A DNA stretch of 64,000 bases from JAUIAS01 sp030425395 (GCA_043553855.1 CP121336.1:3782001-3846000), one strand, 5' to 3'; counted from the stretch's first letter, positions 1-8,118 are shown. Translations and numbers: made by a program. Notes: a model not told the origin generated them from the sequence alone.

Positions 1-283
1 CGTGCATCATCACCTGCTGGCCATAGCAGATGCCCAGAATCGGAACCCCAAGCGTATAGGCCGTTTGCGGTGGCCGCGGGGAACCTTCGCGCATCACGCT
101 GTCGGGCCCACCGGAAAAGATGATCGCGCGCGGGCCGAAATCGGCCAGAAACGCGTCAGTCACGTTCTGATAGGGGTGAATTTCGCAATAGACGTTCAAT
201 TCGCGCAGGCGACGCGCAATAAGCTGCGTCACCTGGCTTCCGAAGTCTATGATCAAAAGGCGGTCATGGGTATCGGTGCTCAT
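1..283 (-). CDS. guaA: GMP synthase (glutamine-hydrolysing), N-terminal part
   Basis: Converts XMP to GMP using glutamine-derived ammonia, the last step of guanine nucleotide synthesis. Only the first 94 residues lie in the window; the gene runs off the left edge. What is visible is the start of the class I glutamine amidotransferase domain. The chain opens MSTDTHDRLLIIDFGSQ, and the nucleophile elbow GICYGQQ, with catalytic Cys86, is at residues 84-90. GICYGQQ at this position is typical of GuaA rather than CarA or TrpG. It is transcribed away from the methyltransferase gene that starts 162 bases to the right. The synthetase half cannot be checked here. Confidence 0.93.
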   Translation of the reverse strand, partial: MSTDTHDRLLIIDFGSQVTQLIARRLRELNVYCEIHPYQNVTDAFLADFGPRAIIFSGGPDSVMREGSPRPPQTAYTLGVPILGICYGQQVMMH

Positions 284-444
284 GGGTGCTGATTAGGGCG
301 CAGCGCGCTTTGTGGCAAGCCGCATTCGCTACGGGGCCGGGCAATGTCGTTTTTGCCCCCAAGGCGACGCTACTGGTCAGCGCGGATGCCCATAGCTGCG
401 GTATTCCAGCGCAACAGTCGGCGTTCCCACAGAAGGATTCGAAC

Positions 445-1989
445 ATGGTCGAGGCAGTTTCCAAGCGCCGGGCGCGCGGTGGCGGTGGTGCCGCGCGGCG
501 CGCAGAGCGGACATCGGTGCGCATCGAGACGGCGAAATACATTGAACGCAACATTCCGAATTTCGAAATTCTGAGCGAAGAAGCGCTCGAGATCATCGAA
601 GCCAACGCAGAAACCGTTCTGGCCGAAATCGGTGTGAATTTCGTCAACAACCCCGCCGCCCTTGACCGCTGGCGCGAGGCCGGGGCCGAGGTGGAAGGCG
701 AACGCGTTCGCATCCCGCGCGGCCTTGCCCGCAAGCTGTGCGAAACCGCACCTTCCTCCTATACCCAACACGCCCGCAACCCCGACCGCAACGTCGTCAT
801 CGGCGGGCGCAATCTGGTGCTGGCACCGGTCTATGGTCCGCCATTCGTCCGCGATGCCGCCGGTGGGCGGCGTTATGCGACGATGGAGGATTTCCGCAAA
901 TTCGTGAAACTTGGCTATATGTCCAAGTGGCTGCACCATTCCGGTGGTACTGTTTGCGAACCCACCGATGTGCCGGTGAACAAACGCCATCTGGACATGC
1001 TGCACGCACACATGACCCTGTCGGACAAGCCGTTCATGGGCTCGGTCACCGAACCCAGCCGCGCGCAGGACAGCGTCGAGATGTGTGAAATCCTGTTCGG
1101 CAAAGAGTTCGTTCAGGACAACACGGTGATGACGTCGCTGATCAACATCAACTCGCCAATGACCTTCGACGATGTGATGATGGGCGCGCTCGAGGTCTAT
1201 GCCAAGAACAATCAGGCCTGCATCATCTCGCCCTTTATCGTCGGCGGCGCGATGGCGCCGGTGTCCGTGGCGGGCACGCTGGTTCAGGTTCTGGCCGAGG
1301 TGCTGGCCGGTATCGCGTATAGTCAGTTGATCCGTCCCGGTGCCCCGGTGATCTTTGGCGCTTTCGTGACGTCCATCGACATGAATTCCGGCGCGCCAAC
1401 CTTTGGCACGCCAGAGGCCAGCCAGGTCACCTATGGCGCGGGCCAGTTGGCGCGGCGTCTGGGTCTGCCGTTCCGGTCCGCGGGGTCGTTCACCGGCTCA
1501 AAACTGCCCGATGCCCAGGCCGCCTATGAAACCGCCAACAGCCTCAATCTTGGCCTGCTGTCCGGGGTCAACTTCATGCTGCACGCCTGTGGCTGGCTTG
1601 AAGGCGGGTTGGTCAGTTCGTTTGAGAAATTCGTTCTGGATGCAGATCAGCTTGGCGTGCTGCACAAACTGGCGCAGGGCGTGACCGTGGACGACGATAC
1701 CCTTGCCATGGATGCCATCCGCGAAGTGGGGCCGGGCGGGCACTACCTTGGTTGCGCCCACACTCAGGCAAATTTCAAGACGGCGTTCTGGCGGTCCGAC
1801 GTTCTGGATTACAAGCCGTTCGAAACATGGGAAGACGATGGCGCGCGCGACAGTCAGGCGCTGGCGACCAAACGGGTGGAAACCCTGCTGGCGCAATATC
1901 AGCAGCCTGCCATGGACCCCGCCATTGCCGAGGCGCTGACCGCCTTTGTCGCGCAAAAGAAGGACTCCATGCCCGACGCCATGATGTAA
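445..1989 (+). CDS. MttB-family methyltransferase (trimethylamine methyltransferase-like, no pyrrolysine)
   Basis: A 514-residue member of the trimethylamine methyltransferase (MttB) superfamily, corrinoid-dependent methyltransferases acting on methylated amines. The start at 445 is chosen because AGAAGGA lies eight bases upstream; longer in-frame openings exist but have no ribosome site. The frame is open throughout with no internal TAG, so this is a non-pyrrolysine member. That subgroup includes the glycine betaine methyltransferase MtgB, and the true substrate here is unknown. The N-terminus (about residues 1-30) is basic and low-complexity. No corrinoid protein or reductive activator is adjacent. 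It stands alone between guaA and a convergent DUF6477 gene, with a probable terminator inside the latter. Confidence 0.85.
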   Translation: MVEAVSKRRARGGGGAARRAERTSVRIETAKYIERNIPNFEILSEEALEIIEANAETVLAEIGVNFVNNPAALDRWREAGAEVEGERVRIPRGLARKLCETAPSSYTQHARNPDRNVVIGGRNLVLAPVYGPPFVRDAAGGRRYATMEDFRKFVKLGYMSKWLHHSGGTVCEPTDVPVNKRHLDMLHAHMTLSDKPFMGSVTEPSRAQDSVEMCEILFGKEFVQDNTVMTSLININSPMTFDDVMMGALEVYAKNNQACIISPFIVGGAMAPVSVAGTLVQVLAEVLAGIAYSQLIRPGAPVIFGAFVTSIDMNSGAPTFGTPEASQVTYGAGQLARRLGLPFRSAGSFTGSKLPDAQAAYETANSLNLGLLSGVNFMLHACGWLEGGLVSSFEKFVLDADQLGVLHKLAQGVTVDDDTLAMDAIREVGPGGHYLGCAHTQANFKTAFWRSDVLDYKPFETWEDDGARDSQALATKRVETLLAQYQQPAMDPAIAEALTAFVAQKKDSMPDAMM

Positions 1990-1995
1990 CCGGCG

Positions 1996-2295
1996 TCAGC
2001 TTGGCACCGCCGCGCGGTTGGCGCGCAACACGCGCGCCTCGCCGACCATCGCGATCAGAACATCCACATGCCCCGCCAGCGAATAGCTGGCGGGGTTTTC
2101 TCTGCGCCGGGCTTCATGGTCGGCTTCAAGGTCCAGCAGCCGGGTCAGGGCTTCGGCATTTCGGGGTTTGGACCCATAGCCAAGAACCCGTTCAAGATGG
2201 GCGCCGCGCCGGTATTCCGCCGCCCCGATCCGTGCCGCGCGGATCAGCAATCGCGGGCGCTTGAGGCTCTCAAGGCGGCTCAGAGGGTCTTGCAT
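1996..2295 (-). CDS. DUF6477 family protein
   Basis: A 99-residue basic, soluble protein of a family seen in Rhodobacterales. It has no signal peptide or membrane segment. The N-terminus reads MQDPLSRLESLKRPRLLIRA and the middle is rich in Arg and Glu. The start at 2295 follows a good AAGGAG eight bases upstream; the frame could extend upstream but that part looks non-coding. It converges on the methyltransferase gene with six bases between the stops, and is divergent from the DUF6456 gene. Function is unknown. Its coding strand carries, in antisense, a perfect 10-bp hairpin with a T run that can serve as the terminator of the neighbouring gene. Confidence 0.75.
   Translation of the reverse strand: MQDPLSRLESLKRPRLLIRAARIGAAEYRRGAHLERVLGYGSKPRNAEALTRLLDLEADHEARRRENPASYSLAGHVDVLIAMVGEARVLRANRAAVPS
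2071..2100 (+). terminator. Intrinsic terminator for the MttB-family gene, inside the convergent gene
   Basis: CCCCGCCAGC at 2071-2080 and GCTGGCGGGG at 2086-2095 pair perfectly (10 bp, loop GAATA) and are followed at once by TTTTC. It lies about 80 bases after the methyltransferase stop, on its strand, within the DUF6477 coding region. Confidence 0.6.
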
Positions 2296-2494
2296 CGGGC
2301 GTCTCCTTCGTTGGAATCGTGGTCGTTCGAATGCAATCATTGCACAACCTATTGGGGTGTTGCCCGGTGACGCATATCTGCGAACGCAGGATTTACTGTC
2401 GTTTATTCTTTGGAAACAAAGGTTGACCACAGTGGAAACCATTAACCTTCAGGTAAGAAATACACGCATAACTTGTGTTTTGCTGAAGGGAACC

Positions 2495-3490
2495 ATGTGG
2501 ATAACTGTAGCAATGACTTTGACAGACCAAGGCGCGCCGCGCCGCGATCGTGCTCCTGGACGTTGGCCGGACTGGGTTCCGGAAAGTGCGCAAAACTACA
2601 TCACACACACCGAAAAGGGCCTGTCGATCCGCGCGCTGGCGCGGCACAAGGGGTGCCACCCCTCCACCATCCTGCGCCAGATCCGCCGGATCGAGGCCCG
2701 CCGCGAAGATCCGCTTGTCGATGAGGCGCTCAAACGGTTTGGAGAGGATGGCCAACCCACCAATGCCACCCCCGACGCGCCAGACGATATGACCAGCCAG
2801 AGCCACGCCGCACTGACCGCTCTGAATCCGCGCGGGCGGCTGCTGGCCGTCGCCGACGGCATGGACAAATCCATCGTGGTGGACACCAATGACCGGGGTG
2901 CGGTGTCGCGCGGCGTGGTCGGGCGCGATGTGGTGCTGATCCTCGCCTTGCGCGGCTGGATCACCTGCACGACGCGCGGCAGGATCTGCCGCTATGCCAT
3001 CTCGCCCGCAGGCCGCGCCGCGCTTGGCGAACTGACGGCGCGACAGGAAAACGCCGCCGCCGTTGGTTTCAGCGAAGCACACAGCCCCTTCGCCCATGAC
3101 AGCATGAATGCCGAGGAAGACCGCGTAACCCGTTATTCTCCGGCCGAAAGCCCGGTTGCCATGCTGGCCCGCCGCAGGGACAGGTCAGGCGCGCCATTCC
3201 TGTCGGCGGATCTGGTCGATGCGGCAGAACGGCTCCGGCAGGATTTCACCCTGTCGCAAATGGCCGGTGACACCCGTGCAGGCGATCGCGTGGCCGCTGC
3301 GCTTGACACGCTTGGTCCGGGACTGGCCGACGTGGCCCAACGCTGCTGCTGTGAAATGGAAGGATTGGAAACCGCGGAACGGGAAATGGGCTGGTCGGCC
3401 CGATCCGGCAAGATCGTGCTGCGTATCGCCTTGCAACGGCTGCGTCGCCATTATCTCGAAGCGGCACGGGACAGCGCCCTGATTGGATAG
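2495..3490 (+). CDS. DUF6456 / helix-turn-helix protein
   Basis: A 331-residue predicted DNA-binding protein. Residues about 30-75 look like a helix-turn-helix (a segment reading SIRALARHKGCHPSTILRQI). The C-terminal third matches the DUF6456 pattern, including MGWSARSGKIVLRIALQRL. The family is common in alphaproteobacteria and thought to be regulatory, but I know of no defined role. The start at 2495 has AAGGG just upstream; another ATG at 2513 has no ribosome site. The 199-bp gap to the divergent DUF6477 gene holds a TTAA-N7-GTAA sequence (2442-2456), a weak match to a CtrA box. Confidence 0.72.
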   Translation: MWITVAMTLTDQGAPRRDRAPGRWPDWVPESAQNYITHTEKGLSIRALARHKGCHPSTILRQIRRIEARREDPLVDEALKRFGEDGQPTNATPDAPDDMTSQSHAALTALNPRGRLLAVADGMDKSIVVDTNDRGAVSRGVVGRDVVLILALRGWITCTTRGRICRYAISPAGRAALGELTARQENAAAVGFSEAHSPFAHDSMNAEEDRVTRYSPAESPVAMLARRRDRSGAPFLSADLVDAAERLRQDFTLSQMAGDTRAGDRVAAALDTLGPGLADVAQRCCCEMEGLETAEREMGWSARSGKIVLRIALQRLRRHYLEAARDSALIG

Positions 3491-3541
3491 CTTTCCATAA
3501 CGCTTGCTTGGCAATTCAGCCGCGCATGATAATAAAGACTT

Positions 3542-4501
3542 ATGAACTTCACGCTCCGACAACTGACCTACTTCACCGCCCTTGCCAAACAGCGCAATTT
3601 TGGACGGGCCGCAGCCACCTGCAATATCTCGCAGCCGGCGCTCTCGGTGCAAATCCGCGCGCTTGAGACCGAAATGGGCGGACCTCTGGTCGAACGCCGA
3701 AGCCGGGATGTGGTGCTGACCCGGCTCGGCCGCGATGTTCTGGCCCGCGCGACAGATGTGCTTTCGGCGGCCGCGCGTCTGGACGCAGTGGCCCGGGAAC
3801 GGGCCAGCCGGGTTCTGTCACTGGGTCTGATCCCGACATTGGCCCCATACCTGTTGCCCGGCGTTCTGGCTGGGCTCCGGGCCCGCGATCTGGAACAACA
3901 GGTCGAAGTGCGCGAGGCAAAGACCGCCCTGCTTCTTGAGGCGCTGGCCAGCGGCGACATCGACGCCGCGGTCATTGCCTTGCCGTCCGCGACGCCCGGA
4001 CTGGTGGAAACACCGCTGTTCGAGGATCGCTTCCTGCTGGCAGGCAGCCGCCCGCGGCTCTCGGCTTTGGGGGCCGAGGTCGAAACCCTGCGCCCCGACG
4101 ATCTGAAATCCAGCCAACTGATGCTGCTCGAAGATGGCCACTGCCTGACCGATCAGGCGTTGGAGGCGTGCGGTCGCACGCGACAAGGCGGCGGGATCAA
4201 CATGGGGGCGTCATCGTTGGGGACCTTGGCGCGTCTTGTGCAGGCGGGGTTCGGGTTCACCCTGATGCCGGAAATCGCGGCGGCTGCGGAATGTGACGCG
4301 CTGGATGATGTTGAGTTGCGCCGTTTTCGCACCCCGGAACCGGCACGCACCATTGCGCTCGTGCGGCGCGCGTCAAGCGAAGACGCCGACTGGTTCGATG
4401 ATCTTGCGGGCCTGCTGGCCCAGACCGGCGATGCGATTATCGCGCCGCTGCGCGCAGTCTCTCCCGGCGATATGTCGGACATGACCGCACCCGCCCCTTG
4501 A
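3542..4501 (+). CDS. oxyR: Hydrogen peroxide-sensing LysR regulator OxyR
   Basis: A 319-residue LysR-type activator of the peroxide response. The N-terminal winged helix spans residues 1-60 (LRQLTYFTALAKQRNFGRAA). The effector domain carries the OxyR redox signature DGHCLTDQALEAC with Cys201 and Cys210, equivalent to the Cys199/Cys208 disulfide switch of E. coli OxyR. That pair separates it from other LysR proteins. There is no catalase gene next to it, although oxyR often sits beside katG or katA. It is followed by lipA after a repeat-rich 276-bp gap. The start is the ATG at 3542; no strong Shine-Dalgarno is visible. Confidence 0.88.
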   Translation: MNFTLRQLTYFTALAKQRNFGRAAATCNISQPALSVQIRALETEMGGPLVERRSRDVVLTRLGRDVLARATDVLSAAARLDAVARERASRVLSLGLIPTLAPYLLPGVLAGLRARDLEQQVEVREAKTALLLEALASGDIDAAVIALPSATPGLVETPLFEDRFLLAGSRPRLSALGAEVETLRPDDLKSSQLMLLEDGHCLTDQALEACGRTRQGGGINMGASSLGTLARLVQAGFGFTLMPEIAAAAECDALDDVELRRFRTPEPARTIALVRRASSEDADWFDDLAGLLAQTGDAIIAPLRAVSPGDMSDMTAPAP

Positions 4502-4514
4502 CGGGCACTCCTTT

Positions 4515-4549
4515 GCTTCTTTCTCGTTTCAAATACCCCCGCCGGAGGC
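4515..4549 (-). repeat. Dispersed intergenic repeat, copy A (GGTATTT-AACGAGAAAGAAG type)
   Basis: Read on the minus strand this has GCCTCCGGCGGG, then GGTATTT, then ACGAGAAAGAAG. It matches copies at 10334, 21503, 29911, 48353, 52281 and 61351. It lies directly after the oxyR stop. Confidence 0.7.
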
Positions 4550-4556
4550 ACCCCGC

Positions 4557-4646
4557 GACGCGCGCAGCGCGGCGCAAAACCAAACCGATTGACGCGCGTA
4601 GCGCGGCGCAAAACCAAACCGATTGACGCGCGCAGCGCGGCTCAAC
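4557..4646. repeat. 34-bp tandem repeat, about 2.6 units
   Basis: Units at 4557-4590 and 4591-4624 are 34 bp long and differ at one base. A third, partial unit runs 4625-4646. Each contains the near-palindrome GCGCGCAGCGCGGCGCAAAA, the same module found beside the dispersed repeat at 29940 and 61390. There is no spacer variation, so this is not a CRISPR. Confidence 0.8.
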
Positions 4647-4777
4647 ATGTATGGAATGACGCGCAATGCGCGTCTCCGCCGGATTGTCAGGCGGGACGAT
4701 GGGACGCGGGCTGTGGTCTTGCCCGGCTGCGTGGGTGTGTTAGAGACATCCCAAAGCCCAAGGACCAGAGGTTCACA

Positions 4778-5737
4778 ATGCGCGATCTGAAAATTCCCGA
4801 ACAGCGTCACCCCGAAAAGGCGCACCGCCCGGACAACGCCCAACCCAAGAAACCGTCCTGGATTCGCGTCAAGGCGCCCGGCGGCAAAGGCTATGCCGAG
4901 ACCCACAAGATCATGCGCGACAACGGTCTTGTAACGGTGTGCGAAGAGGCCGGCTGCCCCAATGTCGGCGAATGCTGGAGCCAGGGGCACGCCACCATGA
5001 TGATCATGGGCGACATCTGCACCCGCGGCTGCACCTTCTGCAACATTGCCACGGGCCGCCCCGACACGCTGGACAGTTTTGAACCGGGACGGGTGGCGCA
5101 AGCGGTGGAAAAGCTGGGCCTGAACCATGTGGTCATCACCTCCGTGGACCGGGACGATCTCGACGATGGCGGGGCCGAGCATTTTGCCCAGACCATTCGC
5201 GCCGTCCGGCATCGCAGCCCGGCGACCACGATTGAAATCCTGACTCCGGATTTTCTCAAATGCACGCCTGAGGTTCTTGAAACCGTCGTCGCCGCGCGGC
5301 CTGATGTGTTCAATCACAATCTGGAAACCGTGCCCGGGCTTTACCCGCAGGTGCGTCCGGGTGCGCGGTATTTCCACAGCCTGCGCCTGTTGCAGCGGGT
5401 CAAGGAACTGGATCCGACGATCTTTACCAAATCCGGGATCATGGTGGGCCTTGGCGAAGATCGCCAATCGGTGATGCAGGTGATGGATGACATGCGCGCG
5501 GCGGATGTCGATTTTCTGACCATTGGCCAGTATCTGCAACCCACCCCCAAGCATCATGCGGTTGACCGGTTTGTGCATCCCGATGAATTCTCGGGCTATG
5601 AAAAGGCGGCATTCGGCAAGGGGTTCCTGATGGTATCTGCCACGCCTCTCACGCGGTCGTCGTATCACGCGGGGGACGATTTTGCCCGCCTGCGCGCGGC
5701 GCGGAATGCCAAGTTGGGCATCGACGCCGCCGAATGA
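4778..5737 (+). CDS. lipA: Lipoyl synthase
   Basis: Radical-SAM enzyme that inserts two sulfurs into octanoyl groups on lipoyl domains of 2-oxoacid dehydrogenases and the glycine cleavage system. It is 319 residues, normal for LipA. Both iron-sulfur motifs are present: the auxiliary cluster cysteines Cys55, Cys60 and Cys66, and the radical-SAM CTRGCTFC with Cys81, Cys85 and Cys88. The start at 4778 (MRDLKIPEQRHPEK) has AGAGG upstream. A frame running back to 4589 crosses the tandem repeat and is not credible. The last codons and stop lie in a 12-bp tandem repeat (5731-5778), so the C-terminus may vary between strains. lipB is not adjacent. Confidence 0.95.
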   Translation: MRDLKIPEQRHPEKAHRPDNAQPKKPSWIRVKAPGGKGYAETHKIMRDNGLVTVCEEAGCPNVGECWSQGHATMMIMGDICTRGCTFCNIATGRPDTLDSFEPGRVAQAVEKLGLNHVVITSVDRDDLDDGGAEHFAQTIRAVRHRSPATTIEILTPDFLKCTPEVLETVVAARPDVFNHNLETVPGLYPQVRPGARYFHSLRLLQRVKELDPTIFTKSGIMVGLGEDRQSVMQVMDDMRAADVDFLTIGQYLQPTPKHHAVDRFVHPDEFSGYEKAAFGKGFLMVSATPLTRSSYHAGDDFARLRAARNAKLGIDAAE

Positions 5738-5778
5738 TCCGTCGAATAATCCGTCGAATGATCCGCCGAATGATCCCT
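5731..5778. repeat. 12-bp tandem repeat over the lipA stop codon
   Basis: Four units of CGAATGATCCGT with one or two changes each: 5731-5742, 5743-5754, 5755-5766 and 5767-5778. The first unit contains the lipA TGA. Confidence 0.85.
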
Positions 5779-5801
5779 CGGCGCGACTGCGCGGCGGGCG
5801 A

Positions 5802-6683
5802 TTACGGGGTGGGCAGCGCCTTGACATAGGCCGCCACCGCGTCGCGGTCGGATTTGGGCAGCTTGGCAAAATTGTTGATCACGGCGACCATATGGCCGCC
5901 GGCGCTGTCGTAGTCCGGGGTAAAGCCCGTCTCCAGATAATAGGAAATGTCGCCCGCGCTCCAGCTCAGCGCATCCGGGGTCAACGCGGGAATACGGCCC
6001 GACCCGGACGGGTTGGGCGCGCCAGCCATCCACCGCGACCGGTCCAGCCCACCAAGCGCATCGCGCGGCGTATGGCATTCGGCGCAATGGGCCAGTGACT
6101 CGACCAGATATCGCCCCCGCATCAGCACCGGATCGTCGCCAACCTCCATCACCCATCCCGGCTGGTGATAGAGCAGCTTCCATCCGCCAAGGCTGCGCCG
6201 GATGTTGAAGGGAAAGCCCACCTCATGTTCGGCGCTCGGTGTGGCGTCCGCGGGCAGGGTCTGGATATGCGCCCAGAGGTCCGCCACATCGGTTTCGGTC
6301 ATGTTGGCATAGCTGGTGTATGGAAACGCGGGATAGTAATGCGCGCCCTCGGGCGACACACCCCGCGTGACGGCGCTGGCAAATTCGGGCAGGGTCCACG
6401 CGCCGATCCCCGCTTGCGGGTGGGGTGAAATATTGGGCGCGATAAAGGTGCCGAAATCCGATCCGAACCGCTGTCCGCCCGACAGAACGGTCTTGTCCTC
6501 GGATTTCGGGGCGGTGTGGCACGACGCGCAGCCTGAGGCCGTGAACACCAGCGCGCCGCGCGCCGGATCGCCGGTGATCCCGTCAAAGGCCGAAGCGGGC
6601 AAGGGAACCGCCCGCGTCAGGGCAAGGCCAATGCCCGCCCCGACAACGGCCAGACCGGCCAGAGCGATCAGAACGCGGCGCAC
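5802..6683 (-). CDS. Periplasmic diheme cytochrome c
   Basis: A 293-residue c-type cytochrome with two haem-binding CXXCH motifs: CASCH at residues 52-56 and CAECH at 200-204. An N-terminal hydrophobic segment (residues 4-22) acts as signal peptide or anchor, so the protein works in the periplasm. The two-domain layout resembles the cytochrome subunits of membrane dehydrogenases and other electron-transfer diheme proteins. No dehydrogenase subunit is encoded here, so the partner is unknown. It is the second gene of a leftward pair, six bases after the cytochrome c-prime gene, and the two are almost certainly co-transcribed. Confidence 0.85.
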   Translation of the reverse strand: MRRVLIALAGLAVVGAGIGLALTRAVPLPASAFDGITGDPARGALVFTASGCASCHTAPKSEDKTVLSGGQRFGSDFGTFIAPNISPHPQAGIGAWTLPEFASAVTRGVSPEGAHYYPAFPYTSYANMTETDVADLWAHIQTLPADATPSAEHEVGFPFNIRRSLGGWKLLYHQPGWVMEVGDDPVLMRGRYLVESLAHCAECHTPRDALGGLDRSRWMAGAPNPSGSGRIPALTPDALSWSAGDISYYLETGFTPDYDSAGGHMVAVINNFAKLPKSDRDAVAAYVKALPTP

Positions 6684-6689
6684 GCCGGA

Positions 6690-7148
6690 TCAGCTTTGTG
6701 GCGCGCGGTGGGCGTCATGGCAGGCTTTGCAGGTGCCGCCCACGCGGCCCATCATCGGACCGATAGCAGCCTGACCGGTGCCGGCCGCGGCCTGCATTTC
6801 CTTGGCTGCGGCCCCAAGATCAGACCACTTGGCAAGAAAATCTGCGTTGTCTTCCCAGATGGTTGTCTTGGCCCGAGTGCCATCAACACCCATTTCATCG
6901 GATCCTTCCGGCCACAGCGGACCCTGATTGATCATGCTCACGGCAACGATGGAATCCGCCGCGGCCTGCGCTGCGGCGGCGTCATAGGCCATCTCGCCCT
7001 TGGCCATACCGCCCAGGATGCCAAGGTTGATCGCCAGAACCCGGAACTGGCCCTGACGCGCCTTGAGATGGCCCGAATAATCCTGAGCACTGGCCACCCC
7101 GCCACAGGCAACAGCGGCAATAAGGGCAGAAGCAAATACACGTTTCAT
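6690..7148 (-). CDS. Cytochrome c-prime / c556 family protein
   Basis: A 152-residue exported cytochrome. A clear signal peptide ends near ASAQD (about residue 22). The single haem motif CKACH is at the very C-terminus (residues 140-144), the diagnostic arrangement of the four-helix-bundle cytochrome c-prime family. Members bind NO or carry electrons; which applies here cannot be told. It is first in a two-gene unit with the diheme cytochrome. It diverges from a LysR regulator across a 94-bp gap that holds an imperfect inverted repeat, so the regulator may control it. The upstream region has GGGAGATTTTC before the ATG. Confidence 0.87.
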   Translation of the reverse strand: MKRVFASALIAAVACGGVASAQDYSGHLKARQGQFRVLAINLGILGGMAKGEMAYDAAAAQAAADSIVAVSMINQGPLWPEGSDEMGVDGTRAKTTIWEDNADFLAKWSDLGAAAKEMQAAAGTGQAAIGPMMGRVGGTCKACHDAHRAPQS

Positions 7149-7162
7149 TGAAAATCTCCCAT

Positions 7163-7183
7163 AGGTGTTGTTTTACAAACCCT
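7163..7183. promoter_or_regulatory. Candidate operator between the cytochrome operon and a LysR gene
   Basis: Half-sites AGGTGTTGT and ACAAACCCT, separated by TTT, form an imperfect dyad (seven of nine positions pair) in the divergent intergenic region. LysR regulators commonly bind T-N11-A dyads in such gaps. The link is inferred from position. Confidence 0.35.
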
Positions 7184-7242
7184 AGTATGCCCAACTCCCA
7201 TAGCAAACATATTCTTAAGCTTTGCGGGACGGGTCTCTATTC

Positions 7243-8118
7243 ATGCACAAGGTCAACTGGGATGATCTGCGGTTCGTGTTGGCAGTGGCCGATGGCGGAT
7301 CGGTCAGTGCCGCGTCGCGGGCGCTTGGGGTCAACCATGCAACGGTCTTGCGGCGGATCGCGGCCTTTGAAGAGGCTGCCGGAATGCCGGTGTTTGAACG
7401 TCTGGCGCACGGCTACAGGCTGCGGGCTGATCGCGCAGATGTGATCGAGGCCGCCCGCGAGGCCGCAGCCAGAATTGATCAGGTCGAGGGTCTGTTGCGC
7501 GGATCGGGGGGCGCGCGCGCTGGGGATCTGCGCCTGACGACGGTGGATTCTCTGGCCTGCACCTTGGTGCCAAGGGTGATGGCCCGACTGTCAGACGCGG
7601 TGGCACCGGGGCGGGTCGTGACGCTGGTGTCGAACGATCATCTGGATATGGCGCGCCTTCAGGCCGATATCGCGCTGCGTCCGGCACCGGCATTGCCGGA
7701 CGGCATGATTGGCGACGTGGCCTTTGTCATGGGCTTTGGTGCCTATGCCGCGCCCGGTCTCGGCGACGATGCGCCGTGGCTTGGGCTGGCAGGCACAGCG
7801 GTGCGATCACCGGCCGGGCGCTGGATGTCCGACAACATTCCCCTCGACCGGATCGGGCCGGGGGCGTCCTCCTTCGTGGCGCTGCGCGAAATGGCGCGCC
7901 AAGGGCTGGGCGTGGCGATCCTGCCGGATCTGTTGGGCCGCGATCAACACGGGCTGGACCCCTTGGACAGCGGCCCGCGCGATCTCAGCGTGCCGGTCTG
8001 GGTCGTCTGTCACCGTGATCTCGACGGGATTGCGCGCATCGACAAGGCACGCCGGGTGCTGGTTTCGACGCTGGCCTCTGAATATGGATCGCGCCGGGGC
8101 GGATCGCTGCGCGGCTAG
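7243..8118 (+). CDS. LysR family transcriptional regulator
   Basis: A 291-residue LysR-type regulator. The N-terminal winged helix reads WDDLRFVLAVADGGSVSAAS, and a substrate-binding domain follows from about residue 90. The ATG at 7243 is preferred over an upstream TTG at 7222; neither has a strong ribosome site. It is transcribed divergently from the two cytochrome c genes, which are its most likely targets. The effector is unknown. Its stop codon overlaps that of hpt on the other strand: both share CTAG at 8115-8118. Confidence 0.83.
   Translation: MHKVNWDDLRFVLAVADGGSVSAASRALGVNHATVLRRIAAFEEAAGMPVFERLAHGYRLRADRADVIEAAREAAARIDQVEGLLRGSGGARAGDLRLTTVDSLACTLVPRVMARLSDAVAPGRVVTLVSNDHLDMARLQADIALRPAPALPDGMIGDVAFVMGFGAYAAPGLGDDAPWLGLAGTAVRSPAGRWMSDNIPLDRIGPGASSFVALREMARQGLGVAILPDLLGRDQHGLDPLDSGPRDLSVPVWVVCHRDLDGIARIDKARRVLVSTLASEYGSRRGGSLRG

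Noticed and set aside
445..1989. Pyrrolysine-containing trimethylamine methyltransferase
   Set aside because: No in-frame TAG within the gene and no pyl genes in the window.
4557..4646. Possible CRISPR-like array
   Set aside because: Units are directly adjacent and lack variable spacers; no cas genes are nearby.
4529..5869. Long minus-strand open frame of about 446 codons across lipA
   Set aside because: It is the antisense shadow of lipA in GC-rich DNA, has low-complexity Arg/His/Gly composition and spans the 34-bp and 12-bp repeats.
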